A DNA stretch of 7,256 nucleotides from Hyphomicrobiales bacterium (GTDB lineage Bacteria > Pseudomonadota > Alphaproteobacteria > Rhizobiales > Rhizobiaceae): assembly GCA_011087745.1 (NCBI GenBank), contig JAALLB010000087.1:1-7256 (forward strand). Direction: 5' to 3'. Each line of letters opens with the position of its first letter. The first letter of the stretch is position 1. This document shows, in pieces, positions 1 through 6,547 of this stretch. The translations under genes and the position numbers were made by a program. The notes below the pieces were generated by a model. The model was not told where the DNA came from, did not search any database, and was given only the letters and a program-made list of their open reading frames with translations.

Positions 1-78
1 TGCCGATTCAAATTGTCGCAACCCTAAATGACAAAGCCAGTAGCTGGGTAGTTACTTATTTGCGTCACACTTCTGAAT

Positions 79-84
79 GGGGAG
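79..84 (+). promoter_or_regulatory. Shine-Dalgarno of the SleB-like gene (decides the start)
   Basis: GGGGAG lies 8 nt before the ATG at 93. No comparable site precedes the alternative in-frame TTG at 60. The ATG at 93 also places a lysine followed directly by a hydrophobic segment at the N-terminus, as expected for an exported protein. I therefore prefer 93 as the start. Confidence 0.7.
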
Positions 85-92
85 TGAAGACA

Positions 93-701
93 ATGATAAA
101 AATAATAATTAATCTCTGCTCGGCAATAATGTGCATGCTTATGGCTTGCACGAGTGCCAATGGTAGTTCGATCTTTGTACCAAGTATGACACTTTTGAGC
201 ACTGAAGTGTTCGTACCGGAGAAAAAATCGAAATTGGAAGAAACGCTGCATCAGGTACGAGAAGAACACTGCATGACGCTTGGGCTTTATCATGAAGCAC
301 GTGGTGAACCGCTGATTGGTCAATATGCTGTTGGAGCAACTATTCTAAATCGCGTTAGATCGTCGGCTTACCCAAATAGTGTTTGCGGTGTGGTATTTCA
401 AAACGCAGATAAAAAATATCGCTGTCAGTTTTCTTTTGCTTGCGACGAAATTTCAAACAGGCCGACAAACATCAAGAGCTATTTGAAAATGCAGCGCCTT
501 GCAAAGACCATCCTTGCCAAAAAACTGGCACGGGAAGCCAAATTCCTGGGTCAGAAATTCCAAGCTACCATTGATGACATGACGCATTATCATCGTGAAG
601 ATGTAAGTCCTGTATGGTCAAAGGAACTCAAACAAATTTCTACCTTGGGCGCTCATGTATTTTTCAAGAGCAATAGAGTGACGAGACGCCACGCGTATTA
701 G
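93..701 (+). CDS. SleB/CwlJ-type cell wall hydrolase, probable exported lipoprotein
   Basis: This is a 202-residue protein of the Hydrolase_2 (SleB/CwlJ) family of peptidoglycan-cleaving enzymes. Numbered from the ATG at 93, residues 1-18 form a short signal peptide: a lysine at position 3, then a hydrophobic run ending Leu-Met-Ala, followed by Cys19. That is an acceptable lipobox, so the protein may be an envelope lipoprotein; a cleaved non-lipidated signal is the alternative. The catalytic domain starts near residue 60 with the family's HEARGE block (about residues 67-72), whose first Glu is the presumed catalytic acid. It continues with a [13 protein letters not shown] segment, [16 protein letters not shown], and the C-terminal [14 protein letters not shown] block. 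There is no peptidoglycan-binding domain. In Bacillus the family opens spore cortex; in non-sporulating alphaproteobacteria it is presumably involved in wall remodelling, which is inference. The gene stands alone on the plus strand and converges on pheT with a 4-nt overlap of the ends. I found no convincing promoter in bases 1-92. Confidence 0.88.
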   Translation: MIKIIINLCSAIMCMLMACTSANGSSIFVPSMTLLSTEVFVPEKKSKLEETLHQVREEHCMTLGLYHEARGEPLIGQYAVGATILNRVRSSAYPNSVCGVVFQNADKKYRCQFSFACDEISNRPTNIKSYLKMQRLAKTILAKKLAREAKFLGQKFQATIDDMTHYHREDVSPVWSKELKQISTLGAHVFFKSNRVTRRHAY

Positions 702-3115
702 CCGCGCAGCGTTCCACCTGTTGCTTTTTCAACCGTGGCAATAATCTTGCTACTAACGGCAGCAATATCTTCGTCTGTCAGTGTTTTGTCTTTTGGTTGA
801 AGCATGACTTCAATTGCAATGGATTTTTTGTTTTCACCCAAAGAGGGACCTTCAAAAATATCAAATACCTTCACAGCTGAAACAAGACTCTTGTCCGCAC
901 CTGTTGCAGCCTTGATGAGTGTTAGTGCATCGCAATCACTATCCACTACAAAAGCAAAATCTCGAGCCAATGACTGAAAACCTGAAAGCTCAAGAGGTGG
1001 TTTTGTCTTTGTAGCTTTTTTACGAGAGGATGGGAGATTGTCCAACATGATCTCAAATCCACAAACGAGACCAGATACATCAAGAGTTTCCAATGTCATA
1101 GGGTGAAATTCACCAAAATGACCTAGAATAAGTTTTGGTCCAAGTTGAATGGTGCCACTTCTGCCTGGGTGATACCAATCGGGTCCACCTGAAACAATTT
1201 GCGCTTTTGAAGCGTCCATACCGCAAGCTTCAAGTGCTGCAAATGCATCCGCTTTTGCGTCAAACACATCAACTGGCGAGCCTGCATCACGCCAATCTCT
1301 ACCACCGCCAATTAAGCCAGCAGAACCGCGCCGGATACCACCAGCAATTCGGTGCTGGGTTTGCGGTGTATCGCCAAGATAAATGCTTGCAACTTCATAC
1401 ATCGCAACATCACCAGCTCCTCGATCCTGATTGCGGCCGGCTGCTGCAATAAGACCAGGCAATAAAGACGGACGCATGTCTGACATTTCTACTGAAATAG
1501 GATTTGCAAGCTTGCACTCTTCGCTTCCTCCACCAAATGCCTTTGCGTGGGTATGCGGAATGAAAGAATAGGTTACCGCTTCTAACATGCCTCGTGATGC
1601 CAAGGCTCGTCTTGCATTTCTGGCACGAACTTGTCCGGCAGTTAGAATTTTCTCTCCGACTGCACCTGTAGCCTCCAAAGGCTGGGGCTCGATGTTGTTG
1701 ATACCGTAAATTCGCATTACCTCTTCAACAATATCTGCCTTGCCAAATACATCGGGGCGCCAGCTGGGGACTGCAACCTGAAGTGTTTCACCTATGCCCG
1801 ACACACCAAAGCCAAGACGGGCAAGAATTGATTGGCAATCTTCACTTGAAACTTCAATACCAGTCAAACGAATTACTTCAGAAACCGGGAAATCAATAAT
1901 CAGGTTTGGTTTTGGAATTTCACCAACAATTAATGGTTCAGAAGCTTCACCGCCACACAGCTCCATTACCAGATTTGTACCGTGGTACAGACCCGATTCC
2001 ATGAAGGATGGATCAACCCCGCGCTCAAAACGATAGCGTGCATCTGTGTTAATTCCCAAGTCACGTCCAGTGCGTGCAATATTGAGTGGATCCCACAACG
2101 CTGATTCAACCAATACATTTACAGTATCATCACCACAACCAGAAGCCTCGCCGCCCATAATGCCTGCAAGCGATTCTACGCCGTTGTCATCAGCAATTAC
2201 GGTCATTTTGTCAGTTACTTTGTATTCCTTGCCATCAAGCGCCAAATAACTTTCACCGGCCTGCCCCCGCCTTACAACGAGATCACCCGCTACTTTATCA
2301 GCATCAAATACATGAAGTGGACGACCTAGATCATAGGTTACGTAGTTGGTTATATCGACCAGCGCAGAGATTGGACGAAGACCAATTGCCAGTAGCCGTT
2401 GCTGCATCCATTTTGGCGATGGTCCATTTTTTACACCACGTACAAGTTGCAATCCAAATGCGGGACACAGATCTTCTTCAGCCTTATCAAAATCCAGCTT
2501 CACATTTACAGGACATGTACCATTTCCTTTTGGTGCAGTAATTGAAACAGGCTTTACTTTTCCAAAGCCAGCTGCTTCCAAATCACGTGCAATACCAGCA
2601 ACACCAAGTGCATCAGGACGGTTAGGTGTAATGCCAATTTCAATTACCGGATCATTCAGGCCAGCATAGGCGGCGAACAAACTTCCGATCTCAACATTAT
2701 CTGGCAGATCAATAATATCATCGTGTTCATCAGACATTTCAAGCTCGCGCTCCGAACACATCATACCGCGGCTTTCAACACCCCTAATATTGCCAATTGA
2801 TAGGGTTAGATCAATACCTGGAACGTAAGCGCCTGGTGCTGCAAATGCACCATACAGACCTGCACGCGCATTTGGCGCACCGCAGACCACCTGCACTGGA
2901 TCACCTTCTCCAGTATCAACCGACAAGACCTGGAGCTTATCTGCATCCGGGTGCTTTTCTGCGCTTAAAACCTTTGCAATCTTGAACGGTTCAAACTGGG
3001 ACTTGTCGTCCAATTCTTCGACTTCAAGACCGATCAGCGTTAGCTTCTCGACTATTTCTTCAAGGGTTGCGTCCGTTTCAAGATGATCTTTCAACCATGA
3101 CAATGTGAATTTCAT
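698..3115 (-). CDS. pheT: Phenylalanyl-tRNA synthetase beta subunit
   Basis: The 805-residue beta subunit of the alpha2-beta2 phenylalanyl-tRNA synthetase, which charges tRNA-Phe in the cytoplasm. The length is normal for bacteria. Visible domains in order: N-terminal helix [12 protein letters not shown]; the OB-fold tRNA-binding domain at about 39-148 ([31 protein letters not shown]); the B3/B4 editing region at about 210-380 ([40 protein letters not shown]); B5 at about 405-475 ending SWRPDVF and VEEVMRIYG; the catalytic-like core at about 490-690 ([26 protein letters not shown]); and the FDX-ACB anticodon-binding domain at about 712-804. No key block is missing. The start is preceded only by a weak site (GGA, 8 nt upstream). 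It follows the second GFA gene by 29 nt with no visible terminator, so it is probably the last gene of the pheS operon. Its TAA overlaps the TAG of the convergent hydrolase gene. Confidence 0.98.
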   Translation of the reverse strand: MKFTLSWLKDHLETDATLEEIVEKLTLIGLEVEELDDKSQFEPFKIAKVLSAEKHPDADKLQVLSVDTGEGDPVQVVCGAPNARAGLYGAFAAPGAYVPGIDLTLSIGNIRGVESRGMMCSERELEMSDEHDDIIDLPDNVEIGSLFAAYAGLNDPVIEIGITPNRPDALGVAGIARDLEAAGFGKVKPVSITAPKGNGTCPVNVKLDFDKAEEDLCPAFGLQLVRGVKNGPSPKWMQQRLLAIGLRPISALVDITNYVTYDLGRPLHVFDADKVAGDLVVRRGQAGESYLALDGKEYKVTDKMTVIADDNGVESLAGIMGGEASGCGDDTVNVLVESALWDPLNIARTGRDLGINTDARYRFERGVDPSFMESGLYHGTNLVMELCGGEASEPLIVGEIPKPNLIIDFPVSEVIRLTGIEVSSEDCQSILARLGFGVSGIGETLQVAVPSWRPDVFGKADIVEEVMRIYGINNIEPQPLEATGAVGEKILTAGQVRARNARRALASRGMLEAVTYSFIPHTHAKAFGGGSEECKLANPISVEMSDMRPSLLPGLIAAAGRNQDRGAGDVAMYEVASIYLGDTPQTQHRIAGGIRRGSAGLIGGGRDWRDAGSPVDVFDAKADAFAALEACGMDASKAQIVSGGPDWYHPGRSGTIQLGPKLILGHFGEFHPMTLETLDVSGLVCGFEIMLDNLPSSRKKATKTKPPLELSGFQSLARDFAFVVDSDCDALTLIKAATGADKSLVSAVKVFDIFEGPSLGENKKSIAIEVMLQPKDKTLTDEDIAAVSSKIIATVEKATGGTLRG

Positions 3116-3144
3116 AATTCTGGTCCGTGCTAGTCTTGTCTTTA

Positions 3145-3555
3145 TTATTCAGGTCGGGGATAAGACGTTTCGTTAAATTTTGGGAGATCGTCTGTCAGCG
3201 ACAGCCAATCAAGTTTCTCGTGATGATAGGAATGATGTTCTGGCGGAAATGCGGAACGATCTGCCATGAAACCAATATAAAAGAATACCACTTCAGGTAA
3301 CTCATCGTCGGTGTAGGCAACTGGTGAACCGCATGATTTACAAAATAATCGTGCAAACTGTCCATTACGCCATTCAGATAAAGTCTTTCGTGTTTCCCAA
3401 TTAAATTGCTTTTTTTCAAAGCCTGCAAAGGATACAACAGGAGCGCCATTCGAACGACGGCAATCATCGCAATGGCAATAGCCCGCAAAACAGGTCTTGC
3501 CAGTTGCTTTAATTGCAACGCCACCACAGCGGCATGATCCAAGATGCTCACTCAT
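3145..3555 (-). CDS. GFA-family (CENP-V/GFA domain) zinc protein, complete cysteine set
   Basis: A 136-residue single-domain protein of the glutathione-dependent formaldehyde-activating (GFA) family. All seven hallmark cysteines are present: Cys8 and Cys10 in CRCGG, Cys27, Cys29 and Cys32 in CHCDDC, and Cys72 and Cys75 in CKSCG. In the founding enzyme these bind zinc, and the protein was proposed to promote formation of S-hydroxymethylglutathione. Most family members have no proven substrate, so this is a family assignment and not an activity claim. Two aromatic- and His-rich blocks near the end (FPPEHHSYH and [11 protein letters not shown]) are shared with the gene just upstream; the two proteins are about 40% identical by hand alignment with almost no gaps, which indicates a tandem duplication. 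The start overlaps the upstream gene's stop as ATGA and has AAGG 7 nt before it. The gene ends 29 nt before pheT. Confidence 0.92.
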   Translation of the reverse strand: MSEHLGSCRCGGVAIKATGKTCFAGYCHCDDCRRSNGAPVVSFAGFEKKQFNWETRKTLSEWRNGQFARLFCKSCGSPVAYTDDELPEVVFFYIGFMADRSAFPPEHHSYHHEKLDWLSLTDDLPKFNETSYPRPE

Positions 3556-3965
3556 GCCTGCACCTTAATCATTTTTGTTGTCTCATATCTTTCCAAATCA
3601 TCGGATAAGGCCAACCAGTTCAGCTGCTGTCCTTCAAACGAATGATAAGTCGGCGGAAAGTTTTCCAGATCATCCATGAATGCAGTGTAGAAAAAAATAT
3701 GGTTCGGTGCGCTTTCATGTTCCTGTGCAACAGGTGTTCCGTATTGATTGCAGAAGGTACGTGTACAGGTTCCTTTTACAAATTCACCGAGGCTCTCTTT
3801 TGCTTCCCAGACAATTGAATTACGCAGCATGCCGACAGAAGCAATCACGGGAGCGCCTGATGATCTGCAGCAATCATCGCAGTGACAATAGACGCTGATT
3901 TCCGGTTCTGCCTGAACCGAAATCACAACACCTCCACATCTGCAATGTCCGCGATGAGAAATCAT
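3552..3965 (-). CDS. GFA-family zinc protein paralogue with one zinc-ligand cysteine replaced by Tyr
   Basis: A 137-residue GFA-family protein, paralogous to the next gene downstream. Six of the seven conserved cysteines are present (8, 10, 27, 29, 32 and 72). The CxxCG motif reads CNQYGTP, so the last ligand is Tyr75. The codon is TAC, one transition away from TGC. Two cysteines not found in the paralogue, Cys33 and Cys67, could in principle compensate. The frame is intact and the C-terminal blocks (FPPTYHSF, LNWLALSDDLE) are kept, so I call it a gene and not a pseudogene; it may have lost catalysis or one zinc site while keeping a structural or binding role. Its ATG overlaps the preceding gene's stop as ATGA. 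It has no obvious Shine-Dalgarno; the bases before it are an A-tract. Translation probably depends on coupling to the gene before it. Confidence 0.9.
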   Translation of the reverse strand: MISHRGHCRCGGVVISVQAEPEISVYCHCDDCCRSSGAPVIASVGMLRNSIVWEAKESLGEFVKGTCTRTFCNQYGTPVAQEHESAPNHIFFYTAFMDDLENFPPTYHSFEGQQLNWLALSDDLERYETTKMIKVQA

Positions 3966-4480
3966 TTTTTTGGCGCCCGTTTTTTGGGTGCAGATTTACG
4001 AGTTGAAGGTTTGCGAGCAGGCTTTTTGCGTTTAGCTGCTGCGCGCACTTTCTTGCGTGTTTTTAACTCGTCGAAAATCACGAACCCGATCTTTGCACCA
4101 TCATCAAGCTCATCTTCCTGGTTTTCAGACTTAACTGCGGCCTTGGTGAAGGTGAGCGACATTTGCTCCACATGTTGAACAACAGAAACTGGCGAATTAT
4201 CGGCCGGATTTAAGCCATCAATGCGCATAAGGTCCCCATCGATAGGCATAATGCCTAAAACCTTGATCGGTCCCATCGAAGAAAATGTCACCACTTCAAG
4301 TTGTTCCACTTTGGGATCAAGTTGCTTGCGCATTGCGAAAATTTGTTTTGCCACTGATTGAGCAGCTGCTTCAGCGCCATTATCGCAAGCCGTTTTGTTC
4401 CATTCCGCTTCTTTGGGCGGATTTTTTATCATGGCTGCAAAATCGCCTTTTAAAAGTGCTGCGTCTGAAAACTGTGTCAT
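3962..4480 (-). CDS. Hypothetical protein with DUF6173-like core and H1-like basic tail
   Basis: A 172-residue protein whose function I do not recognise. The core has no signal peptide or membrane segment. A stretch at about residues 100-135, with [12 protein letters not shown] followed later by [11 protein letters not shown], recalls from memory the 'LIQHVSQL...IGF' pattern of DUF6173, a family of unknown function; this resemblance is tentative. From about residue 140 to the end the protein becomes extremely basic, rich in Lys, Arg, Ala and Pro with repeated APKK and KPxxRK units, like the tail of histone H1. This suggests binding to nucleic acid, possibly RNA given the neighbours. Its ATG overlaps the stop of pheS as ATGA and is preceded by a strong GGAGG at 4490-4494 (spacing 9 nt) inside pheS, so it should be well translated and coupled to pheS. 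Its stop overlaps the start of the next gene, again as ATGA. Confidence 0.85.
   Translation of the reverse strand: MTQFSDAALLKGDFAAMIKNPPKEAEWNKTACDNGAEAAAQSVAKQIFAMRKQLDPKVEQLEVVTFSSMGPIKVLGIMPIDGDLMRIDGLNPADNSPVSVVQHVEQMSLTFTKAAVKSENQEDELDDGAKIGFVIFDELKTRKKVRAAAKRKKPARKPSTRKSAPKKRAPKK
3965..3971 (-). other. A7 slippery heptamer at the stop/start overlap
   Basis: On the minus strand the hypothetical gene ends CCA AAA AAA TGA. The seven A residues lie in the zero frame as A AAA AAA, the form of a bacterial -1 slippery site, directly before the stop. A -1 slip here would bypass the TGA and continue in the frame of the GFA paralogue, making a fusion. No upstream Shine-Dalgarno stimulator and no strong downstream hairpin is obvious, so this is a candidate only. 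Confidence 0.35.
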
Positions 4481-5559
4481 TGTGAGAGCCCTCCAAACAA
4501 GGTTGGTAGATCAAGCGGACGGAAGCCGTAATGCTTCATCCAGCGTACATCTGCATCGAAGAATGCGCGTAAATCCGGCATGCCGTATTTCAACATGGCA
4601 ATGCGATCAATACCGATGCCCCAAGCAAACCCCTGGTAGACATCAGGATCAAGTCCGCCAGCGCGCAGAACATTTGGATGCACCATGCCGCAACCCAATA
4701 TTTCCATCCAGTCAGTGCCTTCTCCAAATTTTACTTCATTGCCAGAACGGTCGCACTGAATGTCCGCTTCAAGAGATGGTTCAGTAAACGGGAAGAATGA
4801 TGGACGGAAACGCATGTTAACGTTATCAACCTCAAAGAAACTTTTACAGAACTCTTCCAGAACCCATTTTAGGTTTGCAATGTTTGATTTCTTATCAACC
4901 ACCAAACCTTCGAGCTGATGGAACATTGGGGAATGCGTTGCGCCTGCATCGCAGCGATATGTTTTACCTGGAATGATAATGCGAATTGGCGGTTCTTGGT
5001 TTTCCATGGTGCGGATTTGAACAGGCGAAGTATGCGTTCGTAATACTTTACGCTCACCTTTTTCGTCTTCCTGCATGAAAAACGTATCGTGCATCTCTCG
5101 TGCCGGATGACCTTCGGGGAAATTCAGGGCCGTAAAGTTATAATAGTCTGTTTCAATCTCCGGCCCTTCGGCAGCCGAAAAACCCATATCCGCAAAAATT
5201 GCAGTAATCTCGTCCATGACTTGAGAGATTGGGTGAATGCGGCCTGCCTCAGATGGCGATTGGCGAACCGACAATGTCACATCGGTTTTTTCCGATGCCA
5301 TGCGAATTTCCATCGTCGCACGCTTCAAGACATCTTTACGTACGTTGATTGCCTTGGTGACCTCAGCTTTTAAAGCGTTCAACGCCGGACCTTGAACTTT
5401 TCGCTCTTCATCCGTCATCTTGCCCAAGGTCTTCATCACATCCGAGATGGAACCTTTTTTGCCTAGCGAAGCAACCCGAACAGCCTCTAGAGCTGCCTCG
5501 TCAGAAGCTTGCGCAATATCGGCCCGAATAGCGGTTTCTAGTTCTGCAATATCAGTCAT
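4477..5559 (-). CDS. pheS: Phenylalanyl-tRNA synthetase alpha subunit
   Basis: The 360-residue catalytic alpha subunit of phenylalanyl-tRNA synthetase, a class II enzyme. The N-terminal coiled-coil arm that contacts tRNA covers about 1-90. The catalytic core follows, with [10 protein letters not shown] (109-118), HTSPVQIR (176-183), motif 2 around [18 protein letters not shown] (201-218), [12 protein letters not shown] (251-262) and motif 3 in FAWGIGIDR (311-319). Ala312 aligns with E. coli PheS Ala294, the residue that sets the size of the phenylalanine pocket. After motif 3 the protein runs on with [15 protein letters not shown], an extension I associate with rhizobial PheS. The start at 5559 gives the expected N-terminus but has only a weak, A-rich ribosome site. 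The 140-nt gap upstream holds the rplT terminator and no Phe-rich leader peptide. A possible -10 box, TAGAAT, lies at 5598-5603 without a good -35. The gene ends inside the start of the next gene. Confidence 0.98.
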   Translation of the reverse strand: MTDIAELETAIRADIAQASDEAALEAVRVASLGKKGSISDVMKTLGKMTDEERKVQGPALNALKAEVTKAINVRKDVLKRATMEIRMASEKTDVTLSVRQSPSEAGRIHPISQVMDEITAIFADMGFSAAEGPEIETDYYNFTALNFPEGHPAREMHDTFFMQEDEKGERKVLRTHTSPVQIRTMENQEPPIRIIIPGKTYRCDAGATHSPMFHQLEGLVVDKKSNIANLKWVLEEFCKSFFEVDNVNMRFRPSFFPFTEPSLEADIQCDRSGNEVKFGEGTDWMEILGCGMVHPNVLRAGGLDPDVYQGFAWGIGIDRIAMLKYGMPDLRAFFDADVRWMKHYGFRPLDLPTLFGGLSQ

Positions 5560-5629
5560 GTTTTTTCTTTAACTTCTGTCTTTGTCTTAGTGCTGTGATT
5601 CTAAGTCTTGGATTTAAGCTTTAGCCCAA

Positions 5630-5667
5630 AATAAAAAACCGCACCAGCTTGTTAGCCAACGCGGTTT
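5630..5667 (-). terminator. Intrinsic terminator after rplT
   Basis: On the minus strand AAACCGC (5667-5661) pairs with GCGGTTT (5642-5636), a 7-bp stem whose interior can add weaker G-U-rich pairs. A T-rich tract (TTTTTTATT, 5638-5630) follows at once. It lies about 33 nt after the rplT stop and about 70 nt before pheS. It should end the rpmI-rplT transcript and implies that pheS has its own promoter in 5560-5629, or that read-through occurs. Confidence 0.8.
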
Positions 5668-5699
5668 CGAATTAATTGAAAAGTTATGAAACCCGCTGA

Positions 5700-6101
5700 T
5701 TATTTAACAGCGCCTTCAAATTCATTTTCTGTGTGATTTTTAAAATAAGCCAAAGCTTCTTTTGCTTTTGCTACCATTGCAGCAAATGCTTGCGGCTCAT
5801 GAATAGCAATGTCTGAAAGAACCTTGCGGTCAACTTCAATACCCGATTTTGTAAGTCCGTCTACAAGACGCGCATAAGTAAGACCGTGCTCACGTGCTGC
5901 AGCGTTGATACGCTGAATCCACAATGAACGGAAATTACGCTTGCGGGTTTTGCGGTCACGGTATGCGTATTGACCAGCTTTTTCTACAGCCTGACGTGCA
6001 ACACGAATTGTGTTCTTACGTGCGCCATAATAGCCTTTTGCTTTTTTTAGTACTTTTTTGTGTTTTGCGTGTGAGGTAACACCGCGTTTTACTCTAGCCA
6101 T
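5700..6101 (-). CDS. rplT: 50S ribosomal protein L20
   Basis: Ribosomal protein L20, an early-binding 23S rRNA protein needed for 50S assembly and, in several bacteria, the translational or transcriptional repressor of its own operon. At 133 residues it is longer than the roughly 118 of E. coli; the extra part is a C-terminal extension of about 15 residues, common in rhizobia. The very basic N-terminal arm is intact ([27 protein letters not shown], then [23 protein letters not shown]). The globular RNA-binding and repressor domain follows ([29 protein letters not shown]). AGGAG at 6110-6114 lies 8 nt before the ATG. It follows rpmI by 29 nt, so the two are co-transcribed, and an intrinsic terminator lies after it. 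Confidence 0.98.
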   Translation of the reverse strand: MARVKRGVTSHAKHKKVLKKAKGYYGARKNTIRVARQAVEKAGQYAYRDRKTRKRNFRSLWIQRINAAAREHGLTYARLVDGLTKSGIEVDRKVLSDIAIHEPQAFAAMVAKAKEALAYFKNHTENEFEGAVK

Positions 6102-6130
6102 GATTTATGCTCCTGAAACTTTAATAGCGC

Positions 6131-6331
6131 TTACTTCGAGTAAGGCATGAATTGCTTGACGATTCTTGCATCTGCATCACAAAGCACCATGGTGCCGCGT
6201 GCATTACGCAAAAACTTGTTGGAACGTTTGATCATACCGTGCTGTTTACCAGCACCTGCAGCTTTTACTTTACCGCTGGCTGTCGTTTTAAAGCGTTTTT
6301 TCACGCTTGATTTGGTCTTCATCTTGGGCAT
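6131..6331 (-). CDS. rpmI: 50S ribosomal protein L35
   Basis: Ribosomal protein L35, 66 residues, normal length. The family's basic pattern is clear: [28 protein letters not shown]-like (here [18 protein letters not shown]), and a C-terminal [10 protein letters not shown]. It is a small component of the 50S subunit. The start has a strong AAGGAG at 6338-6343, with 6 nt between it and the ATG. Upstream lies a 216-nt spacer with several predicted hairpins, including an intrinsic terminator about 40 nt before the start, so expression of rpmI-rplT probably depends on that leader. rplT follows after 29 nt. Confidence 0.98.
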   Translation of the reverse strand: MPKMKTKSSVKKRFKTTASGKVKAAGAGKQHGMIKRSNKFLRNARGTMVLCDADARIVKQFMPYSK

Positions 6332-6353
6332 TTTGCTCTCCTTAGTTAAAATA

Positions 6354-6369
6354 CCAGAACATGTTCTGG
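6354..6369. promoter_or_regulatory. Perfect 16-bp palindrome just upstream of the rpmI RBS
   Basis: CCAGAACATGTTCTGG is a perfect dyad 10 nt upstream of the rpmI Shine-Dalgarno. As RNA it folds as a 6-bp stem with a CAUG loop. As DNA it looks like a dimeric-protein operator. It could be part of the r-protein leader or a binding site; I cannot assign a ligand. Confidence 0.55.
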
Positions 6370-6370
6370 A

Positions 6371-6403
6371 AAATCAAAAGCCCCGCTGACCAAAGCGGAG
6401 CTT
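6371..6403 (-). terminator. Intrinsic terminator or attenuator between infC and rpmI
   Basis: On the minus strand AAGCTCCGCT (6403-6394) pairs with AGCGGGGCTT (6387-6378) over 10 bp with one wobble pair and a 6-nt loop (TTGGTC). TTTTGATTT follows. This is a convincing intrinsic terminator 145 nt after the infC stop and only about 40 nt before the rpmI start. It either ends infC transcription or acts as an attenuator for rpmI-rplT. I favour a regulatory role because there is little room for a promoter downstream of it. Confidence 0.75.
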
Positions 6404-6411
6404 CGCGTTAA

Positions 6412-6441
6412 GATCGACATGGCATGCCCTGCCAGACGATC
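6412..6441 (-). promoter_or_regulatory. Leader hairpin with an asymmetric internal loop
   Basis: In minus-strand RNA, GAUCG (6441-6437) pairs with CGAUC (6416-6412). Inside it UGGCA (6434-6430) pairs with UGCCA (6424-6420), closing a 5-nt loop GGGCA. The two helices are separated by a 2 by 3 internal loop (UC against UGU). It lies 8 nt upstream of the terminator stem, where an L20-type or other leader recognition element could sit. The structure is seen by hand pairing only. Confidence 0.5.
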
Positions 6442-6463
6442 AATAATGTGCATAAAGCCTAAA

Positions 6464-6483
6464 TTGCCTGCATTTGCAAGCAA
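6464..6483 (-). promoter_or_regulatory. Leader hairpin, 8-bp stem with AAAU loop
   Basis: In minus-strand RNA, UUGCUUGC (6483-6476) pairs with GCAGGCAA (6471-6464) over 8 bp with one U-G wobble and an AAAU tetraloop. The following bases, UUUAGGCUUU, are U-rich but interrupted, so it is not a clear terminator. It is one of five hairpins in the infC-rpmI spacer. Confidence 0.5.
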
Positions 6484-6513
6484 AAACGACTCATTTTTAG
6501 CGAGATTTATGTC

Positions 6514-6538
6514 CCCAAAACCAGTTTCCAGTTTTGGG
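6514..6538. repeat. Inverted repeat 10 nt after infC, possibly a dispersed palindromic repeat
   Basis: CCCAAAAC and GTTTTGGG form a perfect 8-bp dyad around a 9-nt spacer (CAGTTTCCA). No T-tract follows on the minus strand, so it is not a standard terminator. The wording (CCAAAAC...GTTTCC...GTTTTGG followed by CATGCATTA) resembles short palindromic intergenic repeats I recall from rhizobial genomes. That link is from memory. It may instead protect the infC 3' end. Confidence 0.5.
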
Positions 6539-6547
6539 TGCCATGCA

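Noticed and set aside
60..92. TTG start of the SleB-like gene
   Set aside because: The ATG at 93 has GGGGAG 8 nt upstream and begins a proper signal peptide; the TTG adds 11 polar residues in front of it.
1135..2669. Plus-strand open frames inside pheT
   Set aside because: They are antisense shadows of a well-conserved gene, with no ribosome sites and no recognisable protein features.
3552..3965. Pseudogene call for the Tyr75 GFA paralogue
   Set aside because: The frame is full length, all other motifs are kept and it is embedded in overlapping coupled genes.
3966..3990. Terminator from the GCGCCC/GGGTGC stem near the end of the hypothetical gene
   Set aside because: The stem pairs fully only as plus-strand RNA and has no following T-tract; on the minus strand it contains an A-C mismatch and precedes an A-tract.
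5560..5630. Phenylalanine leader-peptide attenuator before pheS, as in E. coli
   Set aside because: No short ORF with Phe codons is present, and the only strong hairpin belongs to the rplT terminator.
6354..6369. LexA/SOS box
   Set aside because: It contains GAAC-N2-GTTC. The alphaproteobacterial LexA site is a direct repeat (GTTC-N7-GTTC) and the Bacillus box has N4 spacing, so neither fits.
6348..6377. rpmI promoter TTGATT-18-TATTTT
   Set aside because: Transcription would start within the rpmI Shine-Dalgarno, so a useful mRNA is unlikely.
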